NCBI GenBank assembly: GCA_963678675.1
Contig: OY783200.1
Span: forward strand, 4,848,501-4,912,500
Direction: 5' to 3'
Origin: Xiphydria camelus
Lineage: Eukaryota > Arthropoda > Insecta > Hymenoptera > Xiphydriidae
DNA: 64,000 bases
Shown here piece after piece: positions 35,642-47,777 of this stretch (positions within the stretch are counted from its first letter, which is position 1; every line of letters begins with the position of its first letter). The translations under genes were made by a program, and so were the position numbers. The notes beneath the pieces were generated by a model, which saw only the letters and a program-made list of their open reading frames with translations, was not told where the DNA came from and did not search any database.

Positions 35642-38600
35642 TCAGTATCCGTATTTATCGTTGAGATCGGTCTTCCCGTCGCCGCTCTGATCCTGCGGCG
35701 GTAGCCACATCGAGTAATCCTCCCTGAATCCGTCCTGCTCGTAGTCCTTCGGTATCCCCATCTGCGACTTCTCCATCCTGCGCTGCGCCTTCTTCAGGTA
35801 CTGCTTCCTCTTCTTCTCGCTAATCTCCTTGTCGCGATTCTTCGCCTCCGGGTCTGCCTCGTCGCCGGCCGACAGCCTGGCGGCGAGCTCTTCATCGCGC
35901 GCTGATGAATCGGCTTTACCATCGTCGCTATTCTCGCGCGCATTTGCTTCGTCGCTTTTCGAAGCGCTCGACGTTACAGTTGCGTTTTCCTGGAGGAAAT
36001 TAAACATGGACGCGTGAGACGCGGAATTCGATTGTTATTTGTCCGCGTTACTCACCGGCGGTGGAGCTCTCGACTTTCTCCCTCGAGCGATCGCTTCGTT
36101 GTTCTGCCGTGTCTCCGGTGTCAACGACGGGAGGTTCGCGGGTCTCGCTATGTCGACGAGCGTGCGTAACCGCTCCTCCTCCTTGCGCAGGTTCTGCAAC
36201 TCCAGCCTCATCTGCGTGATATCGCTCTTCGAGAGCGCCGACGACTTCAGGTTCGACATGAACGCGTCAAGCGCGTCCTCCTCGTTTGCGTTGTCCGTCG
36301 ATGCGTCTCGCACTTTTTGTGCGCTCCGCAGGCGGCCGTCCATGCGCGTGATTTGTCCGAGGATTTCCGAGTGTTTTTTTACCTTGAATGAGAACGATCG
36401 GGTAAGAGCAACAATCGCTTTCATCGTTCGACGAAAGAAATATTCAGGCTTCACAGTGTGTCCTCTATTTTTTTAAGTTTCACCCTAAAACTCACAATTT
36501 TCTCAATTTTCCTCTATAATTTAATATCTTTCCTCGAAAATCACCTATTCTTCAGCGTCTCAATTCGAATTTATCTTTTCGTCGTTTCGAATTACGTGCG
36601 AAGGGTCAAAATGGTCAATTTCTTTTTTTTTGTAATCCGTAGTTTATCCGCCTGCATCAATACTTCGTTCAAAATATAAAGGCCTAGTTGAATTGATATT
36701 TCTTAGATTCCCATTTCTTTAAATTAGATCGCGAACTCAGATTAAAGTTACTTAACATGAAACATTAATTTTGAAGTTACAAAAACATCTTTCATTCGGT
36801 TAATAAATATTGTTGTTTCATTGTATATCTGAAAAATTGTTTGTTTTTAAAATCATTACACGTTTCTAATTTCTGGTATATTTTCTTTTTTAATCAAAAT
36901 CGTCCTCTTTTTGTTCAAAATTCTCCTATTTCTTCTAAAAGGAAATAAATAGGGGCTGTGAAGTCTGAATATCATTATACGTATCGTAGACATACGTTTA
37001 TTTTATTATTTTCTATTTACCCTATTTTGCCCCTAATTTGAAAAGAAGTGTACCCTATTTCCCCGAAATTAAGGTTTAAAAATGCTGTGAGGCCCGATAT
37101 AAAAAAGCTTAGTCGAATTAATGTTGCTTTTTATTGAAAACTAGAAAAACATTTAGTTAAATCAGATTCAGATACTCAGATTTATGTTATTTATAATACG
37201 AGATATAAATTTTTAAGTTACAAACACATCTTTCAATCGCTTAATAAATATTGCTATTTCAGTGTAAATCTTGAAAGTTATTATTTTTAAAACTACTGTA
37301 CGTTTCAACTAGGTAAATCTCCTTTTTTAATCAAAATTGCCCCTTTTTCTTTCAAATTAAATAAATAGGGGCTGTGAAGCTTGAATATCGTTAATATTTA
37401 CTCACCAACGAATCGTAAGTCTCCACCTGCTCGGCTATCTTCCCGGCCGTCCTCATCCTCTGCTCGCGCTTCTTCTCCACCACTCCGGTACGGTCGAGGA
37501 AGCTATCGTCGTCCGAATCGTAATAGTCCTCCTCCTCCCAGTTCCGCACCTTTCTCTTGCGTCCCTCTGGAGAAAAGGCGGGTTATTAACAATCGATTTG
37601 TCGATCTGGACGAGACGACGCATCGAGCGCCCACTTACCGTGATTAGCCTGCCTCAGCAAGCCGTGACGATCCAGAATTCTGCAGGCCTCCAGAGCGCAT
37701 TGTATCACGGCCTCCTTCTTCTTTCCTTTGACGAGAGCCTCGGCCCTGGTGAGCTTTCCAACGGCGTCATCTATAGGAAGTCTAAACGAAGAGAGAATAG
37801 CGTTGATACGTATATCACGGCTTTACAGACTCTTTTCATTTCATTTCAGGGGAAATATATAGCGAAAATTTTGATAAAAAAGGGGTCAATTTTGGTTAAG
37901 GAAAGGAGATTTTCCAGAAGGAAGAAACGCGCAGTGATGGTTTAAGGGACTATATACCAAATGAGGCTAAACTTACTCGTCAGGAAAGAAACTGCAATTA
38001 TTATTATCTCATTATGTATGAACTTTTGGCTGACACTTGTATAATACTTTTTTGGAGATTATATTTGTATCTATAATAAAGTGTCTTATATCGATGTAGA
38101 CTAAAAGTTCATGAATAATGAGATAATAGTGATTGAAGTTCCTTTCCTGGCGAGTAAGTTTAGTCTTATGTGGTACATCTAGAACAAGGATAAGCAGGGT
38201 GAATTATGACTATTTTTTTTAGGGGATACATTTTTTTAGGAAAAAATCATTATACAAATACTATATGCTTTTATCTAACAGTTCTGTAAGTTTCATTTAA
38301 AAATAAGTCGAATTGAAGATATAACAGTCAAGTATGTAAGGCGGTCTTGTTGAAAACGGTGCCCCATATATTTCACTAACTAATGGATCGATTTTGCTGA
38401 AATTTTGCACAGATATTCTCGATAGAATTGTCTAGTCTTCGTTATAGGATTTTTATAATATACGTCACATAGTTCATCTTTTATACATTACAAATGAACG
38501 ATTTGTGTAGCCAAAATCACGCGTCTGTATTAAAATTATTGCCATTGCGCGAGAAATCAATATTATTAAAATCAGCTACGTCAAGGACTAATTTTTTTTA

Positions 38601-40343
38601 TCTAGTTGAGAACAAAATTTTTGTTTCTTTTTTGTTCCAGATGAATACCAATGAAGATATTGAGGGCACTGCGAAAACTGTTTTCAACAAGTCCGCCTTA
38701 CGTACATGACTGTTATATCCTCAATTTGACTTATTTTTAAATGAAACTTACAAAACTGTTAGTTAAAAATACATAGTTTAAGATGTGTATAATGATTTTT
38801 TCCTAAAAATATTTTCATCAAGAACAAATAGTCATAATTCACCCTGCTTTTCCTTGTTCCAGGTGTATACCCCTTAAAAATAACAATTTTTAAGGCGTAC
38901 AATGAAACATAAATATTTATTAGGTGAACGAAGGATGTTTTTGCAACTTAACAATTTATATCTGATTTAAGGAAATGGGTCCTTTTGTCAAATTTAGTTT
39001 CCAATATAAAAACATTAATTCATGAAAATTATTATATTTGAAACGAAATATTGTTGCAGGTAGATGAAGTAGGGGTTCTAGTACAATTTTAGTTAAAAAA
39101 AACATTTTCATCTTTCTCACGTAATATGAAACGACAAAAAGACAAACTCAACCAAGAAATCGAACGACAGGTGGTTTTGGAGGAAAAATATCGAATTGTA
39201 GGATATAATCGTGAGTTTTACGGTGGAAAAAAGACATCGGGGACGAAGCCCGTGATACAAAGCGACGCGATTTCGTCGATAAAACGCAACCACTCACTCG
39301 ACCCAGCATAAAAACTGCCCGATGCCCTTCTCCTCGGTTTGATACTGCAGCTCGCAGCCCTCCCTCTCGAACCACCCCCTCAGCGTCTTCTTGGGATCGT
39401 CCAGGAACAGCTCTTCGTTGTTCGTCAGCGCGTAGGGATTCTCCGTCAGGTCGCTCTCCTCGTCCGCGTCTTCCCCCATTCCCCAGTCGATTCCCTCGTT
39501 CTCCTCCTTCTCCTTCCTCATTCTTTCCTCCTCTGCCTCCTGCAGCAGGCGCTCCCTTTCCTGCCTCTCTCGCTCCTCCAGTTCCAATCTCCTGCGCTCC
39601 TTCAGCTCGCTCACGCTCAGCTCAGACTCCTCCTCCTCGTCGCCCGGCGGCGTCTGCACGATGAACTTCCTCTGGCTGCAGCCGAATCTGATCATGTGGC
39701 CGCCTCGCACCCGCGCGTAGACGTTCGGCCGGATGCGGCTGCCGTTCCAGAAGGTGCCGTGCGTGCTGCCCAGGTCGTAGAGGTAGAGACCCTTCGCGCT
39801 GGCGTCGTCCGCGACCGCGCGGTACTGTAGTATCGCGTGGTGCCGCGAGATCGTCGGATGCGCCAGCGTGACGTCGCACGACGGTAGCCTTCCGAAGACG
39901 TGGAAGCTCTTCTCGCTCAGGTCTATCGTCTCCAGGATGACGCCGCTCTTCAGCACCTCCAATTTGTAGGCGCTCTCGGGCACTCCGCCCCAGGGCGGCT
40001 CGTTGTATGACAGCGGAATGTGTTTGTCGCGCTTCGGATCCGGTGGAAACTCCTTGTCGTGGGTCTCGTCTTTCTCCTTCGATCCAGTCTCGAGCGGCTT
40101 CTCCGTGGAATCCTCCTCCGTTTTATCGTGGCATGACGCCGGGGCGACGCGGGAGGCAGCGCGCAACTTATGCGCGGCTCCGCATCGAGGACCGATTATT
40201 AACATCGGTTTTTTGAAGCCCGAGGGACTCGATCGGTCGCCGATGTCGGAAGAGTTTTCTTCCGGGGTGATTTTAGGGGTTTCTTCGCTCGTGGAGGACA
40301 ACTCCATTGCTTTTGGTGAGTTCGGCTCTTCCGCATCGTTCAT
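35642..40343 (-). CDS. SLC4A1AP: Kanadaptin (FHA-domain protein, SLC4A1AP), complete
   Basis: Exons: 40343-39298, 37781-37639, 37566-37406, 36382-36056, 35989-35642; all phase-consistent GT-AG, 674 residues. Residues ~130-225 are an FHA domain ([42 protein letters not shown]), a phosphothreonine-binding fold. Residues ~245-285 are a charged coiled coil ([18 protein letters not shown]). Then come conserved kanadaptin blocks [50 protein letters not shown], and the signature C-terminus ([24 protein letters not shown]). Kanadaptin was found as a kidney anion-exchanger-binding protein but is mostly nuclear, with links to splicing complexes. Introns 1 and 3 are loaded with TIR elements. The last two exons have a diverged duplicate at the right edge of this window. 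Confidence 0.93.
36445..36967. mobile_element. CAGGCTTCACAG-family element (kanadaptin intron 3)
   Basis: It starts CAGGCTTCACAGTGTGTCCT and ends ATAGGGGCTGTGAAGTCTG, with flanks AATATT/AATATC. The first ~60 bases follow within 62 bp of the exon 4 acceptor. It is 523 bp. Confidence 0.75.
36990..37384. repeat. Second, rearranged family copy in kanadaptin intron 3
   Basis: A short end fragment (...GCTGTGAGGCCC at ~37082-37093) is followed by ~290 bp of family interior ending ATAGGGGCTGTGAAGCTTG and the same AATATC flank as the neighbouring copy. It is probably a truncated or recombined copy. Confidence 0.5.
37967..38162. repeat. MITE family B, copy 3
   Basis: The best-preserved copy: ends AAACTTACTCGTCAGGAAAG and CTTTCCTGGCGAGTAAGTTT, inner arms ATTATCTCATTATG / CATGAATAATGAGATAAT. 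About 195 bp. Confidence 0.8.
38171..38862. repeat. Long palindromic element
   Basis: Outer arms CTAGAACAAGGATAAGCAGG / CCTGCTTTTCCTTGTTCCAG. The inner arms include GTATGTAAGGCGGTCTTGTT and AACAAGTCCGCCTTACGTAC, plus AAGTCGAATTGAAGATATAA and its mirror. The outer arm sequence is also present near 16460 in an Atg2 intron, inside a related element. Confidence 0.7.
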
Positions 40344-41149
40344 GGTTCTTGGAAATTGCGATAGACTTTGCAGTGTTGCATCGGAGATGGTTAATTAAAA
40401 TATTTATGACATAACCTATACATTTCTGATTTTTTTTATCAGATGCTACACTTGTTCGAACATTTCGAACGCGCGAGTGTTGTAATTCTTCGCTTCACCG
40501 AAGATACGATTATTGCTTGCTTGTTAACGCAGGGAGATTATATTGTTTATAGTTGACAGAAGAAAACAAAGCGGAAGCGTCGCTACTTATTGCGATAAGT
40601 ACTGCACAGTTTATTTTATTTTCATTGCAACGGATACTTAAACTGCAATTGTAAAATGCACCATTAATAAGTTTTCCTTTTTGTTATTTTATAAACACAC
40701 ACGTTGTATCTAAACGTCAAGTACACAGCATTAGATGTAGGTAAATATTGAATATCCGCCATTTTGAACATTCGAAGCAATGGCCGCCGCGCGGTAGCGG
40801 CCAATGAGACGGCAGAGTTGTTTTGGACAAGTCAGTTTTCTCTTCTGATTAGTCGGTTGAAAGTCTCTTCATTGGTTGCTGAGAAGCTTCCTATTGGCCA
40901 ATAAGAAGTCTCTTCTCATTGGTCGACGGTAAATCATCTCCCATTCGTCCATAAAAAATCCGATCCGCTCATAGGCTCTCCCGGCAATCCTCTCTTTTTG
41001 CAAGCTCGCCCTGCTCCATATGAGCGTCGCCATATTTTATTGCAAGTTTACCATCTAGCTTCCATCTTCTTTAGTTCACGGTCGATCCCATATCGGAGTT
41101 CGTCTCCGCGCACGTCACTCTACCGTTTTATGAGCCGAGTGTAGACGAG
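40344..41149. promoter_or_regulatory. Bidirectional promoter kanadaptin / ATP synthase b with CCAAT cluster
   Basis: The start codons of the two divergent genes are 806 bp apart. Within 40801-40922 there are five CCAAT/ATTGG pentamers (40801, 40871, 40893, 40898 on the opposite face, 40918), two of them forming ATTGGCCAAT. CCAAT boxes bind NF-Y and are usual in TATA-less bidirectional housekeeping promoters. The repeated setting TCTCTTC-ATTGG suggests local duplication. Confidence 0.6.
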
Positions 41150-44100
41150 ATGCTGTCGAGACTAGCCTTTTCGAACGGTAAGTGACATTTAAATCAATCG
41201 ATTCCCAAGTCGGCACGGTTTCGCGAAACGAATAATTGCGATTCGCGGATCCGCGGCGTCCGTCGAATTAAACACGTTTCAGTCAGCCGTCCGCGGATTC
41301 GCGCACGATTTCTGCCATTATGTAATGGAGGAGCGTATCCTAAAGTTTTCGAGGTAGTCCATACCGAATTCGGTCGTTTTAAGTCGTAGAAATTAATTTG
41401 CGATCACGGCTTTGGAAAATTATAATCGCGAAGTCTTCCGAGTGTCGTCTCTAACTACGTTTACACCAGAGGTGAAAGTAAGGTGAGGTAGCAGTGAGAT
41501 GAAAATTTTGTCGGTGTAAACAAGAATGTATAGCAAAATTTATTCTAATCTCACTTCACCTCACACCCTGGCGAAAAAAAGTTAACAACTTTTTACGCTG
41601 AATACTACAGCTAACTGCACCGAATGGCAGTTGTAGTTTGGCGTAGATAGTTGTAGAAGATATTTAAAAGTTTCTATGAAATACATACTACAACTTTGGA
41701 CAACTATATTACATTGTAGAAAGTTGTAGCTTTTAGTTAAAACTATAATTATTTACAACTATTAACTCCATAAATTTGAAGGAGGGTAGGAAATTGTAGT
41801 ATTTTATAGTTACTACAGGTCATTACTCCTTGCTATAACTATTTAGTGTCTACTAGAGGTAGCAACTCTTGCAGATATTTGTAATACTTCTGCATTTCTA
41901 CGATATATTACAACTTTTTACAACTATCCAGATATTCAGTCAAAGTGAAAAATATCGCGTTCATAATACAATTATATTATGAACACTGAACTCTAATATT
42001 TTATTTTGACTTGGATTTAGCTTAAGCTAATAAAATATCAGTTACCTGTTATACAACAATTTTCAGTTTTAGTTATTTTAAGTCATTTGTTAACTTCAAT
42101 CGAAGTGAAAAATATTGCGTTCATAATATAATAGTATTATGAACACAGTAAACTAAAACTGAAAGCTTTTGTATAACACTTAATTCTCATATTTTATTTT
42201 GACTTTGACTTAACTTAAGCTAGTAAAATATTAGAGTTAAGTGTTATACAAAAACTGTCACTTTTAGTTAGCTGAAATTTGTGTTTTAGTTATTCAAAAG
42301 ACAAAATTGTATCCAAAGATGTTTACCAATAAAAGAGAGAAACAGAGATTATAATACCATCTGCATTCTTTCAATTTTATATATTCATATATTTCATCGG
42401 GTTTGAAGAGAAAAAAAATACTATCACTTTCTATGCCAACAATAAAAAATTAAGACCACAACTAACTATGAAAATTGATTCCATTCTCATAAAGAGTTGT
42501 AACTAGTATTTATTTCTGATTTTGAATGTAGTTTTTTTTTAATTTTTCAGATATTTGTACATTTTCCCTAAAACTTTCTATGTAACACTTCAATATTGCC
42601 GGATTTATCCAAGAATTTATTTACATGAGGTATTTCAATGATTAAAAAATTGTGAAAACTCTCATATTTATACTGTTACCTTGGTAATGTTAAAGTATCT
42701 ATATATTTTGAGTGCATACTATTTGTACACACTCTATGCAGTTTTTGTGTTATTTTCAGTCTGTAAAATACAGAAAAATATATTTCACGAAATTTCATGT
42801 TCGAAAAATGTCGATTTCAAAAACTTCTTATCAATTTCTTATTGTTGCAGCTCGCCTAGTGCCCTCGGTGGCTCGCGGTGCGCAGGCCGTATCCTCGTCG
42901 ACGTCGTCGTCCGAGCCGAGTGGCCCGCCTCGTCCGAAACGTCCGATTTATCCGAAACCCGTGAGATACGGTTTCATTCCCGAAGAATGGTTCACCTTCT
43001 TCTACCCCAAGACAGGCGTCACCGGTGAGCGAACGAGACGACACAAACCAGAAAACTATCTTTTAGTCATCCATAGGCAGTCTAATGTCGCACTTTTTGA
43101 TAACTCAGATTTCGAGTTATCCGAACATGAGATCTGAGTTTGCAAAAAGTGAGAGACAAGACTGCCCGCGGATGACTTCAAGGTGATTTTTTAGATTGTG
43201 TTGTCCGGGCAATCGACTCGTTTCAGGGCCCTACATGTTCGCCGCTTCCTTGGCGACTTACCTGGTCTCCAAGGAAATCTACGTACTGGAGCACGAGTAC
43301 TACTCCGGTCTCTCGGTGGCGCTGGTGTGCATCGTTGGCATCAAGAAACTCGGTCCGCCGCTGGCGGCGTGGCTTGATAAGAAGGTGGACGAGTATGAAG
43401 ACCTGTGGAAACAGTACAGGATCGATAATCTGAAGAGCTTCGACGACGCCATCGAGACCGAGAAGAGGGAGCAGTGGAGGGCGGAGGGGCAGAAGCTGTT
43501 GATTGACGCTAAGAAGCAGAATATTCAGATTCAGCTGGAGGCGGCGTACAGGGAGCGCCTCGCGACCGTGTACAGTGAGGTACGGTAAACCCTCGTTAAC
43601 CCGTACTCGGTTAACTCGAACAAAACTCGCACCTCGGGCGAGAGCGGTAACGGTTTTACGGGAATTAATTCGGTTTGCACGAATTCTCGCCGACATGAAT
43701 CTGTAGCAAATGTCCGGACCCCGTGAAATCGTGTACCGCGTTAACCTTTTGCGACGCAGTGGGACGTATACGTCCCACCTACTTCTCCTCAGTTTTTATT
43801 GGATTTCTAGTTCGCGTTGACATTTAAGTACGAATGCTTTTTTAAAATAAACTCTTGGGGATGTAAGGAGTACAACTAGCACAAAAAAGTACGTGAATGA
43901 GTTAATTACTTATTAGTTATAAACAATTAAAACTCGAAAATCTCGCTTTTTTTACAGTAAATTCGGCTGTGTCTAAACTATAAGTCCTAGAGATCTAAAT
44001 TTTTTTTTGCAATATCAAACATTGAGCTAAACAATATATTTTTTGCAGAATTTTTCGTAGGTCAGTTTAAAACAAAAATTCCATAATATGCAAAAATAGT

Positions 44101-44742
44101 TTTTTGTTATGTTGGTCTATAAAAGATTCTGAGAGACAGAAACACACAAAAGAAAAATACAAAAATACAAAAAAGATGGAACTAGCTGCTCCCCACGTCT
44201 ATGTCGTTAGTTCTGGGTAATTCAGAGAGGGAGCGTAATGCACTATGAATGTATAAAGAATTTTGCAGTACTGACGTCAGAATCGTGACGAACACAATCG
44301 GCAAATTGGATAAATAATTTTTAATTTTGAAGTTCTAACGTCATCATCGTGCTCAGCGACCCCAAAAACCCCCTTAGAAGACATTTTATGCCAATATAAA
44401 GAAAAACATGAAATTTAGCCTAATACAGTCGCCATATTGGATCCGCCATTTTGAATTTTGCAGTTCTGACGTTACCATCGTGATCAGCGACCCCAAAAAC
44501 CCCCTCAGAAGACGTTTTAGGCCAATATTTAGCCTAATACAGTCGCCATATTGGATCCGCCATTTTGAATTTTACAATTCTGACGTCAGAATCGGAATCA
44601 GCGACCCCGAAAACCTTTATAAAGCTAAAAATAACAATAATATGAATGAACAAAAAATTCGCGTCGCAGCTGGTTAACGCGAACTTGAGAGATGATAAAA
44701 CTGGCAATAATTGAAAACGTCGCCACGATGAATCTATATATT

Positions 44743-44779
<37 letters not shown>

Positions 44780-45059
44780 ATGGATGTGTGTACTGTACTG
44801 TACTCGACTTTAGAATTCTCGAATCGTCAGCTTCCGATCGTGTGATCGGTCCTCGCGTAATCTCGTTTTCCTCTTCGATCAGGTCAAGAGGCGACTGGAT
44901 TATCAAGTGCAGATACTGGCGATCGAGCGCCGACTGGGACAGAGGCACATGGTTCGATGGGTGATCGATCACGTGCTGAAATCCATCACGCCGGATCAGG
45001 AGAAGGCTACGCTCCAGAAGTGCATCGCCGATCTGCAGGCTCTCGCGCCCAGGGCTTGA
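41150..45059 (+). CDS. ATPsynB: Mitochondrial ATP synthase subunit b
   Basis: Exons: 41150-41177, 42851-43024, 43227-43579, 44883-45059; GT-AG, phase-consistent, 243 residues, the usual insect length. The basic N-terminus ([18 protein letters not shown]) is a mitochondrial presequence. The body carries the family blocks [40 protein letters not shown], the two-helix membrane segment, the long charged stalk helix ([40 protein letters not shown]) and a C-terminal [20 protein letters not shown]. Subunit b is the peripheral stalk of F1Fo ATP synthase in the inner mitochondrial membrane. Intron 1 is 1.67 kb and contains degenerate repeats of ACAACTTTCTACAACT and two copies of AAATATCGCGTTCATAATA-type sequence. 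Intron 2 holds a small palindrome, and intron 3 holds repeat modules and a TA microsatellite. Confidence 0.95.
41580..42310. repeat. Degenerate repeats in ATPsynB intron 1
   Basis: Two blocks. First, ~41590-41940 is a scatter of (C/T)TACAACT and AGTTGTAG motifs. Second, ~41938-42260 holds two direct copies of a ~170 bp unit containing GTGAAAAATATCGCGTTCAT and AGCTTAAGCTAATAAAATA, each with internal inverted symmetry. Confidence 0.6.
43065..43163. repeat. Short palindromic element in ATPsynB intron 2
   Basis: GTCATCCATAGGCAGTCTAA is mirrored by AAGACTGCCCGCGGATGAC, and CGCACTTTTTGATAACTCAGA by TCTGAGTTTGCAAAAAGTG. It is a ~100 bp hairpin unit and occupies half of the intron. Confidence 0.75.
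44335..44630. repeat. Tandem CCATATTGGATCCGCCAT modules (ATPsynB intron 3)
   Basis: Two to three direct units of ~120-130 bp carry CAGCGACCCCAAAAACCCCC and CGCCATATTGGATCCGCCAT. Related modules occur at 21060-21260 and 61090-61500. Confidence 0.7.
44744..44776. repeat. (TA)n microsatellite
   Basis: About sixteen uninterrupted TA dinucleotides lie in the last ATPsynB intron, ~105 bp before the exon 4 acceptor. Confidence 0.85.
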
Positions 45060-47400
45060 GTTTGTCGGCCGCGACGATAGGGAAGATGTAGCGCGTTAAT
45101 GTACATACTGGTTTGGTTTTACGCTAAACGTGAAACGTAAGATCCTCGAAAACGATGTAAGTGTTTGCCTCGATGGATTATTATTGTCGTCGGGCGTGGA
45201 TTCATTAATAAACGGTGTATATCGTATTGGCGTCGACTTGTAATATTCATCCGCGTAGATCTGAGTTTTTGTTCTTTTGTCCTCTGAATGTTGAGTCCTC
45301 CTTTTACGTCTAGGTGGAACGTACTCAAGAGAGAAGTATATGCATTGTAGCTCGTATAATACTCTATTTTAATTTAATAGAAACATTTCATTTAACGTGT
45401 TACGAGATGTTTTTTTAAAGTTGGGGTACATCAGAGTGATGCCTCGGGAGATTCTCCATTATGTAGTCTGATCGTGAGGGTGCCGTGTGATTAGTTCGAA
45501 CGACTCGAAGCGCCCGGCAATTGCCTGTAGAGAAAATAGCTGCGTGCTGATTGCCTAGCGGACGTAAAAGTTTGGCCAAGGACTTCAGTCTTCAGGACGT
45601 TTTCCGTACGGATAAAGGGAGTGGAATGAACAGACACATAATTATTCGTGTATCTTCTACAAGTTTTTCTGATTATTGATTATCATTATTAATCATATAG
45701 CGCCTTTCTACATTACTAATGAAGATTATAACTCGATATTTATAAAATAAACGTCGAATAAACGTTCAGGGGTTCCGCAATGGGCCCGTCCCGCGTAGTT
45801 AAAAATGGTGAATTAAAAATATGTACGGTGTTGCAGATACTACAAGAACTCGTTTCGTGAAAACAGTCCATTTTTTAATCCCCTCTAGTATTTAATAAAA
45901 AAAGCTTTAAAATGTGCCCATGTTTCAAATCTTCAGCTATTGCCGCGCTTTGATGACGTAGTCATTACTGGCATAGAGCATGCGCATTCTCCAACCGGAA
46001 GCTTTACGGTTGCCATTGTTGCCAACTTCGTGAACTGTCACTCTGCTCGTCCGCCTACCGACTCGGCGACCCGGGTTCAAATCTCTCTTTTTCCTTTTTT
46101 TTCGCGGAAAATTCATACTTCCTAGAAATAAGTATTACCAAAAACCACAGAGTAAACGACAACACGACGGAAATTCAAAACATAACTTCAAAATGCAAAG
46201 TATACAGAGCTTGCAGTTACCAACCTAGAGGTTAAAGCGTTGCTCTTATTGGTCTAGTCACTTGTGTACGTCACAATGTGTACGTCACTTTCGCCGCGGC
46301 AAATATAAAAGTTCAAATTGACGTCCGAGTTTCCCAATTTTTTTGCAGGTAAAAAAAAGTGTGATAAAAATTCGTAAAAAAATGTTTTCATTACTAATTC
46401 GTCGTGTACTTTTTAAATATAAAATAAAAAAAAATTGTAGGAAGAGCCCATTCGGTCTTTAACATAAAGAAATATTCATATATTTAAATTTATGTTGTAA
46501 TCCACATACATATTCAATAACAAACGAAAAAGAAACGGTCTGAAAAAAATAATTATTTGCGGAGTTATAAATGCGTTTCTACAAGATTGTGACGTTACTG
46601 AAAAGTCAGAGAGACGCACTTATGCCGAGTAACGAGTACGAGGGAGATAGTCTTACTAGAGAGTATGACGTAATTGCATTTTAATATATCGTTTGCCAAA
46701 TTAAATAAAGCGGGAAATGAAAAATGAAAAAATACGGGGTAAATAGATTTGTCTAAATTTCAATCTGAATCAGGGTGTCCATAATAGATTTCTCCCACTA
46801 TAAAAAAAAATTGTGCAAGGAACACTTCTTACCTTCAGTTTATACGCGATTGTTGATTAATGAGCACAACGTATATGTATTCATCTATCCTGAGCTTAAG
46901 GTGCGTCTTTCAGCATTGTTGAAAATTGGCAAAATTTACTCAAATTAGTAGGCTCTCTCGTAATATCTCCGTTTCTGCTTATTTTTTTTCGACTAAAATA
47001 AGTTTGAATCGGCTCTACTTAATTATTTACGTTCCGCTACCGTGTGGATTTTTTCATTATTTTAATAGTCTAAAAATTTATTTAATTTAGAAAATCACAA
47101 GCGAAGATCTAACGCGATTTCAATTAGATTTTACAGGTATCAATACTTCGAGCGCAACATTAGATTTATCGTGTACTTACGGCATATTCGGACACGGTAG
47201 CGTAAATTCGGCCCGTAAATTATTCCGTTGAATCCAATACGATGTATTTGTAGCGTCGTATCTAGTCTCTTTATTAAGTTATTACGAGCCTCACGAAAGA
47301 TATGGCGGTGACGGTTTTTCAGCATTTGGAGAATTATTTAGTTCAGATCTCTGCCCACTGAAGCGCAGCGTGTCAAACAGACGAGGATGGCATTAAATAA
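45060..47400. other. ATPsynB 3' flank and gene-free AT-rich DNA
   Basis: The 3' UTR probably ends near 45370-45400 (AATTTAATAGAAAC / ATTTAACG region). The rest shows no conserved frame. A GGTTCAAATC string at ~46073 resembles a tRNA B box, but no A box or cloverleaf surrounds it; an old SINE is possible. Confidence 0.4.
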
Positions 47401-47590
47401 TGAACTAACTTTGGGTCACTGGATCGCAATTTTTCCAAAATAGGCCGTGGCCTTGAAAAGCAGGTCATAACCTAATTTCGAAAATGATGACCTAGTTCTG
47501 GAAATCGCGACCCAGTGACCTACTTTTCAAGATCACGACCGGGTGACCTACTTTCGAAGGTCACGACCTCCATTCAATTCAACGACCCTG
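47400..47590. repeat. Cluster of AGGTCA/TGACCT half-site repeats
   Basis: TGACCTA or AGGTCA-type hexamers recur in both orientations about every 25-30 bp (TGGGTCACTGGATCGC, AGCAGGTCATAACCTAAT, GATGACCTAGTTCTGG, CAGTGACCTACTTTTC, GGGTGACCTACTTTCGAAGG, AGGTCACGACCTCC). It looks like a degenerate ~28 bp tandem repeat; nuclear-receptor binding is only a possibility. Confidence 0.5.
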
Positions 47591-47777
47591 AAGAAATAAG
47601 CTTTTTACGTCAGGGGAGTGAACGGAGGGATTCTTGTACATATATCGGAGTAGGAAGTTAGACTCAGGATGGGTGTATGAAGATGAAGTATTTTGAATTA
47701 TATATGATTCCATTCTCTCATTAGTCCCAAGTTTCTGTTCCTATTTATTCCAAGAAAGTCGAATGGAGGAATTCTAA

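Larger units (their letters stand above)
37816..39200. mobile_element. Nested element complex in kanadaptin intron 1
   Basis: A CAGGCTTCACAG-family element (5' part ~37816-37960, 3' part ~38865-39200) is split by two later insertions: MITE family B copy 3 (37967-38162) and a long palindrome (38171-38862). Family features such as the AGGGGAAATA and TTTTTAAGGCGTACAATGAA stretches mark the outer element. Confidence 0.5.

Noticed and set aside
46010..46090. Possible tRNA gene (GGTTCAAATC B-box-like string)
   Set aside because: No A box at the proper distance and no cloverleaf stems; at best an eroded tRNA-derived SINE.
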